NCBI RefSeq assembly: GCF_033441515.1
Contig: NZ_JAWQJT010000004.1
Span: forward strand, 372,001-436,000
Source: Amycolatopsis solani
Lineage (GTDB): Bacteria; Actinomycetota; Actinomycetes; Mycobacteriales; Pseudonocardiaceae
DNA: 64,000 bases
Direction: 5' to 3'
The notes under the pieces are model-generated. The model saw nothing but the letters and a program-made list of their open reading frames with translations, searched no databases and had not been told where the DNA came from. This document shows, piece by piece, positions 7,665 to 14,457 of the stretch. The position numbers and the translations under genes were made by a program. Every line of letters begins with the position of its first letter. The first letter of the stretch is position 1.

Positions 7665-8639
7665 ATGACCGGACATGGCCACGGCCACCGCCATTCGCGG
7701 TGGCGCCCGCACAGCCACGACAGCACCGACCGCCTCGACCACGCTCTCGAGACGAGCCGGCGCGGGGTGCGCACGCTCGTGTGGTCCTTCGTCGCGCTGT
7801 TCGTCACCGCCGTCGCGCAGCTCGGGCTCGTGCTGGTCACCGGGTCGGTGGCGCTGCTCGGCGACACCATCCACAACTTCGCCGACGCGCTGACCGCCGT
7901 GCCGCTCGGCATCGCGTTCCTGCTCGGGCGCCGGGCCGCGACCCGGCGCTACACCTACGGCCTCGGGCGGGCCGAGGACCTGGCCGGCGTAGTGGTCGTG
8001 CTGGTCGTCGCCGCTTCCGCGGCCATCGCCGGGTACGAATCCGTCGTGCGGCTGCTGCACCCCGCGCCGGTCGCGCACCCGTGGGTGGTCGCCGCGGCCG
8101 GGGTGGTCGGGTTCGCCGGCAACGAGCTCGTCGCGCGCTACCGGATCAAGGTCGGGCGCGAGATCGGGTCCGCCGCACTGGTCGCCGACGGGCTGCACGC
8201 GCGCACGGACGGCTTCACCTCGCTCGCGGTCGTCGCGGGCGCGGCCGGCGTCGCGCTCGGGGTCCCGATCGCGGACCCGATCGTCGGGCTCGGGATCACC
8301 GTCGCGATCCTGTTCGTCCTGCGCGACGCGGCGAAGGAGGTGTTCCGGCGGCTGCTCGACGCCGTCGACCCGGCGTCGGTCGAGCTGGCCGAACGCACCG
8401 CTCTCGACGTCGAGGGCGTGCTCGGCGCCCGGGACCTGCGGATGCGGTGGATCGGCCACCACCTGCGCGCCGAACTGGCGGTGACGGTGGCGGCGGACCT
8501 GACCGTCGAGGCCGCCCACGCGCTCGCGCACCGGGTGGAACACCGGCTGGTGCACACGATCCCGCGGCTGACCGCGGTGGTCGTCCACACCGAACCGAGC
8601 GCGGGAGCGGACCGGGCGCACGAGGCCGTCGCCCACTAG
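7665..8639 (+). CDS. Cation diffusion facilitator (CDF) metal exporter
   Basis: A 324-residue inner-membrane metal/proton antiporter. The N-terminus is histidine rich (MTGHGHGHRHSRWRPHSHD). Six membrane helices follow, with the transport-site residues HNFAD in the second (HTxxD-type) and HARTD in the fifth, the H-x-x-x-D pair typical of Zn/Co/Cd carriers. The cytosolic C-terminal domain from about 225 holds further histidines (RWIGHHLRAE). It is divergent from the ArsR sensor and very probably repressed by it through the operator at 7633-7654. The stop shares CTAG with the next, convergent, MFS gene. Confidence 0.9.
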   Translation: MTGHGHGHRHSRWRPHSHDSTDRLDHALETSRRGVRTLVWSFVALFVTAVAQLGLVLVTGSVALLGDTIHNFADALTAVPLGIAFLLGRRAATRRYTYGLGRAEDLAGVVVVLVVAASAAIAGYESVVRLLHPAPVAHPWVVAAAGVVGFAGNELVARYRIKVGREIGSAALVADGLHARTDGFTSLAVVAGAAGVALGVPIADPIVGLGITVAILFVLRDAAKEVFRRLLDAVDPASVELAERTALDVEGVLGARDLRMRWIGHHLRAELAVTVAADLTVEAAHALAHRVEHRLVHTIPRLTAVVVHTEPSAGADRAHEAVAH

Positions 8640-9829
8640 GCGACGGGCTGCTCCGCCGGTTCGGGCTTCGGGCTGAGTACCCCGGCGAACAACGCCGCCA
8701 GCACGCACAGGATCACCGGCAGCGCGAACGTCACGTTCAGCGGCAGCCAATGGGTCAAGCCGCCGATCACCGCCGGGCCGGCCAGGAGGCCGACGTAGCC
8801 GAGGCCGACCACCCGGGCCATCAGCGCGCCGGACGCGCGGGTGTCGAGGTTGCCCGCCGCCGTGAACAGCTGCGGGACGCCGCCCGAGAGGCCGAGGCCG
8901 AACAGCGCCCAGCCGACCAGGGACACCGGCACCCACGGGGCCGCCGCGGCGATCGTCAGGCCCACCGCGGCGAGCGCGGCGCCGTAGCGGACGATCGCCG
9001 CCGGGCCCGCCCAGGCCGCGACGCGGTCGGTGAGGAACCGGCCGGTCGTCATCGCCACCGCGAAGGCGCCGTACGCGAACGCCGCCGTCGAGGCCGACGT
9101 GCCGAGCACCTTTTCCATGTGCAGCGCGGCCCAGTCGTTCGCCACGCCCTCGGACAGCATCAGCGCGAGCGCCAGCAGGCCGAGCAGCCAGACCACGCGG
9201 CCCGGGGTGCGGCGGCGGGCCGGCGCGGCTTCCGGCTCCGCCGAAACGGCGGCGGGCGCGTCGGACGGCTCCATCAGGAACCGCGCGGACACCAGGGAAA
9301 GCACGACGCACAGCAGGCCGGTGCCGGTGAGCGTGACGCCGGTGGGCACGCCCGCGCCGAGCGTCGCGGCGCCGATGACCGCGGCGATCGCGCCGCCGAT
9401 CGACCACATCGCGTGGAAGGCCGCCATGATCGGACGCGGGTAGGCGCGCTCGACCACGACCGCGTGCGCGTTCATCCCGACGTCGATGGCGCCGTTGCCG
9501 AACCCGAACAGCGCGAGGCCGAGACCGAGCGTCCACCAGGAGTCCGCGAACCCGGGCGCGCAGAGCGCGAGGCCGAGGAACACCCCCGCGGCCGGCACGA
9601 GCCGCCGGTGGCCGAGCTTGTCGACGAGCGGGCCGGCCACCTGCATGCCGGCGAAGGCGGCGCCCCCGAGCACCAGCAGCAGCGCGCCCAGGGTGCTGTG
9701 CGAGATGCCGGTCGCGCGCTCGACGTTCGGGATGTGCACCACCCACATGCCCATCCCGAACCCGTTGACGCCGAAGAACATGAAGGTCGCGAACCGGGCG
9801 GCACGCGGGCGGGGCGGGGCGGTCGTCAT
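8636..9829 (-). CDS. MFS transporter (YbjJ/fucose-permease-like)
   Basis: A 397-residue permease with about twelve hydrophobic helices. The N-terminal half begins TFMFFGVNGFGMGMWVVHIP, a helix-1 style I associate with YbjJ-like and sugar-type MFS proteins. A polar Ala/Glu/Arg-rich loop of about 30 residues near 200 splits the two halves. It is the second gene of a DeoR-MFS pair: its ATG overlaps the regulator's TGA as ATGA at 9826-9829. DeoR regulators usually sense phosphorylated sugars or nucleosides, so a sugar-like substrate is possible but not shown. Confidence 0.8.
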   Translation of the reverse strand: MTTAPPRPRAARFATFMFFGVNGFGMGMWVVHIPNVERATGISHSTLGALLLVLGGAAFAGMQVAGPLVDKLGHRRLVPAAGVFLGLALCAPGFADSWWTLGLGLALFGFGNGAIDVGMNAHAVVVERAYPRPIMAAFHAMWSIGGAIAAVIGAATLGAGVPTGVTLTGTGLLCVVLSLVSARFLMEPSDAPAAVSAEPEAAPARRRTPGRVVWLLGLLALALMLSEGVANDWAALHMEKVLGTSASTAAFAYGAFAVAMTTGRFLTDRVAAWAGPAAIVRYGAALAAVGLTIAAAAPWVPVSLVGWALFGLGLSGGVPQLFTAAGNLDTRASGALMARVVGLGYVGLLAGPAVIGGLTHWLPLNVTFALPVILCVLAALFAGVLSPKPEPAEQPVA

Positions 9830-10608
9830 CGGCTCTCCGTGGTGGTGGGGACGGCGACGTGCACCAGCACGCCGCGTTCGGTCAGCGCCGCGCGCTGGTC
9901 TTCGGGGGCGCCCGGGTCGGTGATCACGACGTCCGGGCGCTCGGCGGGGCAGACGTGGGCGAGGGCGGCGCGGCCCCACTTGGCGCCGTCGGCGAGCACG
10001 ATCGCCCGCGCCGACACCGCCAGTGCCTGCCGCTTGACTTCCGCGTCGGCGAGGTCGAAGGCCGTCAGCCCCTCGTCGAGGCCGAACGCGCAGGGGCTCA
10101 GCACCGCCACGTCGAACCGCAGCGCCCGCAGCGAAGCCAGCGTCAGCGGGCCGACCAGCGCCTGCTCCCCCGGCCGCGGTTCGCCGCCGGGCAGCAGCAG
10201 ACGGACGTCGGGCGCGTCGGCCAGTTCGCGAGCCGCGTGCAGGGACAGCGGCATCACCGTCACCGGCCGGTCGCGCAGCAGGCGCGCCAGTTCCAGCGCC
10301 GTCGTGCCGCTGTCGAGGACGACCGTCTCGCCGTCGCGGATCAGCTCCGCCGCCGCGGCCGCGATGGCCCGCTTCGCCGCGACGGCCGCCGTGGCGCGGG
10401 CCGCGAACGGCGGCTCGACGCCGGACGGCGACGCCGGGACCGCGCCGCCGTGCACCCGGCGCAGCACGCCGCGCGAAGCCAAGTTGTCCAGGTCACGGCG
10501 CACGGTCATTTCCGACGCGCCGGTCGCCGCGGCCAGCTCGGCGACACCCACCTGGTCGGCGTCGCGCAGCCGCGCCACGATCACCTGCTGCCGTTCCGCG
10601 CTCTTCAC
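9826..10608 (-). CDS. DeoR-family transcriptional regulator
   Basis: A 260-residue regulator. The N-terminal helix-turn-helix reads VAELAAATGASEMTVRRDLD and is followed by SRGVLRRVHGGA, the DeoR family signature. From about 75 there is a sugar-phosphate-sensing isomerase-like domain (VLDSGTTALELARLL; VLSPCAFGLDEGLTAFD; VLADGAKWGR). I chose GTG 10608 (VKSAERQQ) because family members start close to this motif; an in-frame ATG at 10635 would add nine residues but lies inside an operator arm. It overlaps the MFS gene by ATGA, so regulator and carrier are translated together. A spaced inverted repeat upstream suggests autoregulation. Confidence 0.87.
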   Translation of the reverse strand: MKSAERQQVIVARLRDADQVGVAELAAATGASEMTVRRDLDNLASRGVLRRVHGGAVPASPSGVEPPFAARATAAVAAKRAIAAAAAELIRDGETVVLDSGTTALELARLLRDRPVTVMPLSLHAARELADAPDVRLLLPGGEPRPGEQALVGPLTLASLRALRFDVAVLSPCAFGLDEGLTAFDLADAEVKRQALAVSARAIVLADGAKWGRAALAHVCPAERPDVVITDPGAPEDQRAALTERGVLVHVAVPTTTESR

Positions 10609-10634
10609 CCCGCGATGGTCGCAACCCCTGCGCA

Positions 10635-10678
10635 TTCGCACAACCGATTTGTTCGGACGCTCACGTCTTTTGTGCGAA
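10635..10678. promoter_or_regulatory. Spaced inverted repeat upstream of the deoR-type gene
   Basis: Two perfect 9-base arms, TTCGCACAA at 10635-10643 and TTGTGCGAA at 10670-10678, are separated by 26 bases. The centre-to-centre distance is 35 bases, a little over three helical turns. DeoR proteins are oligomeric and often bind separated half-sites, so this fits an autoregulatory operator. The region is also upstream of the divergent TetR gene, which might share control. Confidence 0.65.
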
Positions 10679-10731
10679 AGAGCGCTGCGGCATGATGGTG
10701 CCGTGCACGCCGCCGAGACCACCGTGACCCC

Positions 10732-11319
10732 GTGACCGGGGGCTACCTGAAGGGCCGGATCCGCCGCGAGGACATCATCACGGCGGCCGCCGCGGCGTAC
10801 GGCGAACTCGGCTACCACGGCTCGTCCCTGCGCGAGATCGCCAAGCGCGTCGGCATCTCGCACGCCGGCCTCCTCTACCACTTCCCCACCAAGGAAGCCC
10901 TGCTCGCCGCCGTGCTCGAACGCCGGGACGCCGACGACTCCGAGCGCGAGCAGCTGCAGGTGCCGGCCGGGCTCGAAGTCCTGCGCCACTTCGTCGCCCT
11001 CGCCGAGCACAACGTCCGCCACCCCGGGATCGTCGACCTCTACTCCCGGCTGGCGGCCGAAGCGGTCGCGCCGGACCACCCCGCGCACGACTACTTCCAG
11101 CGCCACTACCGGGCCGCCCGCGCCAGCGTGCACGAGTCGTTCGAGGTCCTCGCGGCGCGCGGCCAGCTGCGGGCGGGCGCCGAACCCGCGCTGGCCGCGC
11201 TGACGTTCATCGCGCTGATGGACGGCCTCCAGGTGCAGTGGCTGACCGTGCCCGGCGACGTGGACCTGGTCGGCTCGCTGCGCTTCTACCTGCGGAACCT
11301 GCTCACCGTCCCGTTCTAG
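10732..11319 (+). CDS. TetR-family transcriptional regulator
   Basis: A 195-residue one-component regulator. The N-terminal DNA-binding part is typical: IITAAAAAYGELGYHGSSLR followed by EIAKRVGISHAGLLYHFPTKEALL (helices 1-4). The rest is an all-helical ligand-binding domain with no recognisable ligand. The start is GTG 10732; an upstream GTG at 10723 runs straight into a stop and is excluded. It is divergent from the deoR-type gene and convergent with the oxidoreductase, with which it shares CTAG at the stops. Target genes unknown; the adjacent oxidoreductase/isomerase pair is the nearest candidate. Confidence 0.85.
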   Translation: MTGGYLKGRIRREDIITAAAAAYGELGYHGSSLREIAKRVGISHAGLLYHFPTKEALLAAVLERRDADDSEREQLQVPAGLEVLRHFVALAEHNVRHPGIVDLYSRLAAEAVAPDHPAHDYFQRHYRAARASVHESFEVLAARGQLRAGAEPALAALTFIALMDGLQVQWLTVPGDVDLVGSLRFYLRNLLTVPF

Positions 11320-12416
11320 AGGGTCTTCGCGTACGGGTCCCAGCCCGGTGGCAGTGCCGGCGGGACCTCGACCGTGCTCGCGACTTCGACGGTCTGCCCG
11401 CGCGTCAAGGACTCCTCGATCGACAGCATCGCGTCGAGCACGTGGTAGGCCAGCTCGCCGGACGCGCGTTCGGGGACGCCGGCCCGGATCGCCCGTGCCA
11501 GCTCCAGCGCCCCGGTCCCGCGTGACGCCGGGTGCCCGGACGGCGCGAGCTCTTCGGGTTCGTCGTGCCCGATCAGGTGCAGCACGGTCGAGCCGTCGAA
11601 CCGGTTGGGGTCGGGCAGGACGGCGGTGCCGAGCGTGCCGGTCAGCTCGACCACCCCGGCCCGCTTGAGCGCCGAGTCGAAGCTCAGCACCAGCTGGGCG
11701 GACCCGCGCTCGAACTCGACGAGCGCGGTGACCGTCGTCGGCACCAGCACCGGGAACTCCGTCCCCGCGCGCGGCCCGGACCCGACGACGCGGGTGTCGC
11801 GCGCCCGCCCGCCGGCGCCGGTGACGCGCCGGACCGGGCCGAGCAGGTGCACCAGCGCCGTCAGGTAGTACGGGCCCATGTCGAGCAGCGGCCCGCCGCC
11901 CGGCTGGTAGTAGAACTCCGGTGCCGGGTGCCACAGTTCCGGGCCCGCCACCTGGAACAGCGCCAGCGCGGTCAGGGGACGGCCGATGCGGCCGCCGTCG
12001 AGGGCCTGGCGCGCGGTCTGCAGCCCGGCGCCGAGCACGGTGTCGGGCGCGCTGGCGACGCGCAGGTTCTTCTCCCGTGCGCGATCGAGGAGCTTGCGGC
12101 CGGTCTGCCGGTCCAGCGCGAGGGGTTTCTCCGCCCAGACGTGCTTGCCCGCTTCGAGGGCGGCCAGCCCGACCTCGACGTGCGCGACCGGGACGGTCAG
12201 GTTGACCACGAGCTCGACGTCCGGGTCGTCGAGCAGCTCCGCGACCGTGCCCGACCGGGGCACGCCGTACTCGGCCGCGCGGGCCGCCGCGCGCTCGGTG
12301 TCGAGGTCGGCGATCCGCAGCACGCGGACGTCCGGGAAGCTCGTGAGGTTTTCGAGGTAGGTGCCGCTGATGACGCCGGCGCCGACGAACCCGACGCCGA
12401 CCGGCCCGCCGGTCAC
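11316..12416 (-). CDS. Gfo/Idh/MocA-family NAD(P)-dependent sugar oxidoreductase
   Basis: A 366-residue dehydrogenase. The N-terminal Rossmann fold reads VGFVGAGVISGTYLENL (G-x-G-x-x-x-G type), followed by the EKPLAL motif near 97-102 that carries the conserved lysine of this family. The C-terminal alpha/beta domain includes GGGPLLDMGPYYLTAL, the usual family stretch around the catalytic region. Its GTG overlaps the TGA of the upstream isomerase gene (GTGA at 12413-12416), so both are co-translated. The pair resembles inositol or rare-sugar catabolic units. Substrate is not identifiable from sequence alone. Confidence 0.87.
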   Translation of the reverse strand: MTGGPVGVGFVGAGVISGTYLENLTSFPDVRVLRIADLDTERAAARAAEYGVPRSGTVAELLDDPDVELVVNLTVPVAHVEVGLAALEAGKHVWAEKPLALDRQTGRKLLDRAREKNLRVASAPDTVLGAGLQTARQALDGGRIGRPLTALALFQVAGPELWHPAPEFYYQPGGGPLLDMGPYYLTALVHLLGPVRRVTGAGGRARDTRVVGSGPRAGTEFPVLVPTTVTALVEFERGSAQLVLSFDSALKRAGVVELTGTLGTAVLPDPNRFDGSTVLHLIGHDEPEELAPSGHPASRGTGALELARAIRAGVPERASGELAYHVLDAMLSIEESLTRGQTVEVASTVEVPPALPPGWDPYAKTL

Positions 12417-13141
12417 CGGCCGGCCAGGAACGCGTGGCTGGCGGCGACGGCCTCGAAGAGGTCGCCGTCGTAGGCGTCGAACTCGATCACGCGCAGGGCG
12501 TCCGGCGCGGCGGCCAGCACCTCGGCGATCGGCACCCGGCCCTGGCCGGCGGGGACCTGGCCGGTGGCGTCGGTGGCGAGGCCGCCGTCCTTGACGTGGA
12601 TCGCGCGGACCCGGTCGCCGAGGCGTCGCAGCAGGGCCGGGGCGTCCTCGCCGCCCGCGGTGGCCCAGTAGGTGTCGACCTCCAGCGCGACGGCCGGGTC
12701 GAGCTGGTCGGCGAGGACTTCGAACGCGCTGCGGCCGCCGATCCGGGACTCCAGCTCCCACCAGTGGTTGTGGTAGCCGACGCGGACGCCGTGCTCGGCC
12801 GCGAGCTTGGCGGCGGCGTTGAGCGCCTCCGCCGTCGCGGCGATGTCGGCCGGGTCCTGCCACTGCTCGGGCTTGACCAGCGGGTCGATCACCAGGCCGA
12901 TGCCCAGCTCGGCGGCCGCGGCGAAGACGGCCGCCTGGTCGGCGCCGAGCAGGCGGGCGTGCGCGGTCGGCGCGGTCAGGCCGTTGGCGGGCAGCCCGGC
13001 CCGCAGCGCGTCGGCGTTTTCGACGACCCCGTAGGGCTCCACCTGCGTGAAGCCGATCGCGGCGAGCCGCCGCAGGGTGTCGGCGGGATCGGCCGCGAAG
13101 GCGTCGCGGACCGAGTAAAGCTGCACGGAAAGGTCGCTCAT
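12413..13141 (-). CDS. Sugar phosphate isomerase/epimerase (xylose isomerase-like TIM barrel)
   Basis: A 242-residue TIM-barrel protein of the AP-endonuclease-2/xylose-isomerase superfamily. It starts MSDLSVQLYSVRDAF; metal-ligand positions typical of the family appear in VGYHNHWWE, LEVDTYW, AIHVKDGG and VIEFD. The ATG at 13141 has AGGAG about 7 bases upstream, better than the in-frame start at 13186. It is the first gene of the pair with the Gfo/Idh/MocA dehydrogenase, a common coupling in inositol, hydroxypyruvate or aldose catabolism. An imperfect repeat CAATTTCT/AGAATTG about 35-60 bases upstream may be a regulator site. Confidence 0.85.
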   Translation of the reverse strand: MSDLSVQLYSVRDAFAADPADTLRRLAAIGFTQVEPYGVVENADALRAGLPANGLTAPTAHARLLGADQAAVFAAAAELGIGLVIDPLVKPEQWQDPADIAATAEALNAAAKLAAEHGVRVGYHNHWWELESRIGGRSAFEVLADQLDPAVALEVDTYWATAGGEDAPALLRRLGDRVRAIHVKDGGLATDATGQVPAGQGRVPIAEVLAAAPDALRVIEFDAYDGDLFEAVAASHAFLAGR

Positions 13142-13339
13142 CCCCAGCTCCTGAAGTCGCGGTGGGCTCTGCTCAATTTCTACCACCTGGTCAGAATTGA
13201 CACCAGAAAATCGGCACCCGGTCCACCGGACGGCGGCACGGCGTGCCGGACGTCACCACAGTCCTTGTTTTGGCAAGCCGCCGTTGGGGCAGTAACGCCG
13301 GTGAGCGGGCGGAACGAACCGACGCGGGAGGTACCGGCA

Positions 13340-13534
13340 GTGGACAGGGCAGGGGACGAAGTGGACACGGGGGCGATCGGCCACCCGGGGTCCCGTCGCG
13401 ACCTGACGGAACTGTCCGAGGCCGCGCTCGACCTCGACCGCCGGATCGACCAGCACCTCGAACGGCTGCGCCGGGAACGCACCGAGCGCGCCCGCGACGA
13501 CATCCCGGACCAGCGGCTACGCCCGAGCGGCTGA
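13340..13534 (+). CDS. Small charged helical protein
   Basis: A 64-residue protein starting with GTG (VDRAGDEVDTGAIGHPGSRR). Its second half is a highly charged predicted helix, LDLDRRIDQHLERLRRERTE, compatible with a short coiled coil. GGGAGG at 13326-13331 is 8 bases before the GTG, an excellent ribosome site. It lies 77 bases upstream of the methyltransferase on the same strand. No domain is recognised and no function is proposed. Confidence 0.6.
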   Translation: MDRAGDEVDTGAIGHPGSRRDLTELSEAALDLDRRIDQHLERLRRERTERARDDIPDQRLRPSG

Positions 13535-13611
13535 CCTCGGCTTCACTGCCCGGACGCGACCTACTACGCTGGGTGGCGCACAGCCACCGGCCGAAGTCCT
13601 GCGAGGTCGCC

Positions 13612-14457
13612 ATGTCCGAAACCCTGTCGCCGAGCCAGAAGCCGGTGGGAGTCGATCCCGACCGGCCGAGCATCGCGCGGATCTACGACGGGTTCCTCGG
13701 CGGCAACAACTACTACGAGGTCGACCGCGTGGTCATGGAGAAGATCCGCACGGCGGTCCCCGAAGCGGTCGACATCGCCCGCGGCAACCGCGGGTTCCAC
13801 AACCGCGCGCTGCGGATGCTGGCGAACCAGACCGGGATCCGGCAGTTCCTCGACTGCGGCTCCGGCCTGCCGACAGCGGAGAACACGCACCAGATCGTCC
13901 AGCGCATCGACAAGGACCACACGGTCGTCTACGTCGACAACGACCCGGTGGTCCTCGCGCACGGCCGCGCGCTGCTCGTCGAGAACGACTTCACGCACAT
14001 GGTCGACGCGGACATCTTCAAGCCGGAAGCGGTGCTCGCGAACGAGGACGTGCTGCGGTACATCGACTTCTCCGAGCCGGTCGCGCTGCTGCACGTCGGC
14101 ACGATGCACCACTTCGAGGGCGACGGCGCCGTCGACGTCATGCGCGAGTACATCGACGCGCTCGCCCCGGGTTCGTTCGTCGTGCTGTCGCACTTCTTCG
14201 ACCCCGAGGTGCCGGAGCTGACCGAGATCGCCAAGCGCATCGAGCAGATCCTGGTCCAGGGCCCGCTCGGCGCCGGCCGGTTCCGCACCCGCGCCGAGAT
14301 CGAAGCCATGCTGCCGGGGCTCGAGTTCGTCCAGCCCAACGCGACTTCGGAGCCGGGGCTGGCCGTGTGCGACCAGTGGTGGCCGGACGGCCCCCGCCTC
14401 ACGCCGCTGTCCGGTTCGGCGCAGTGCGTGGCCGGGATCGTCGGCGTCAAGCGCTAA
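13612..14457 (+). CDS. SAM-dependent methyltransferase, SAV2177 (PF04672) family
   Basis: A 281-residue protein of an actinomycete-specific methyltransferase family, often present in many paralogues. The diagnostic N-terminal segment RPSIARIYDGFLGGNNYYEVD is present near 19-40. A SAM-binding Rossmann core follows (FLDCGSGLPTAENTHQI, VVYVDNDPVV, ALLHVGTMHH). Substrates of this family are largely unknown. GCGAGG lies shortly before the ATG. Its stop (TAA) overlaps the convergent GH127 stop by three bases. The family call is secure, the reaction is inferred, and the biological role is open. Confidence 0.85.
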   Translation: MSETLSPSQKPVGVDPDRPSIARIYDGFLGGNNYYEVDRVVMEKIRTAVPEAVDIARGNRGFHNRALRMLANQTGIRQFLDCGSGLPTAENTHQIVQRIDKDHTVVYVDNDPVVLAHGRALLVENDFTHMVDADIFKPEAVLANEDVLRYIDFSEPVALLHVGTMHHFEGDGAVDVMREYIDALAPGSFVVLSHFFDPEVPELTEIAKRIEQILVQGPLGAGRFRTRAEIEAMLPGLEFVQPNATSEPGLAVCDQWWPDGPRLTPLSGSAQCVAGIVGVKR

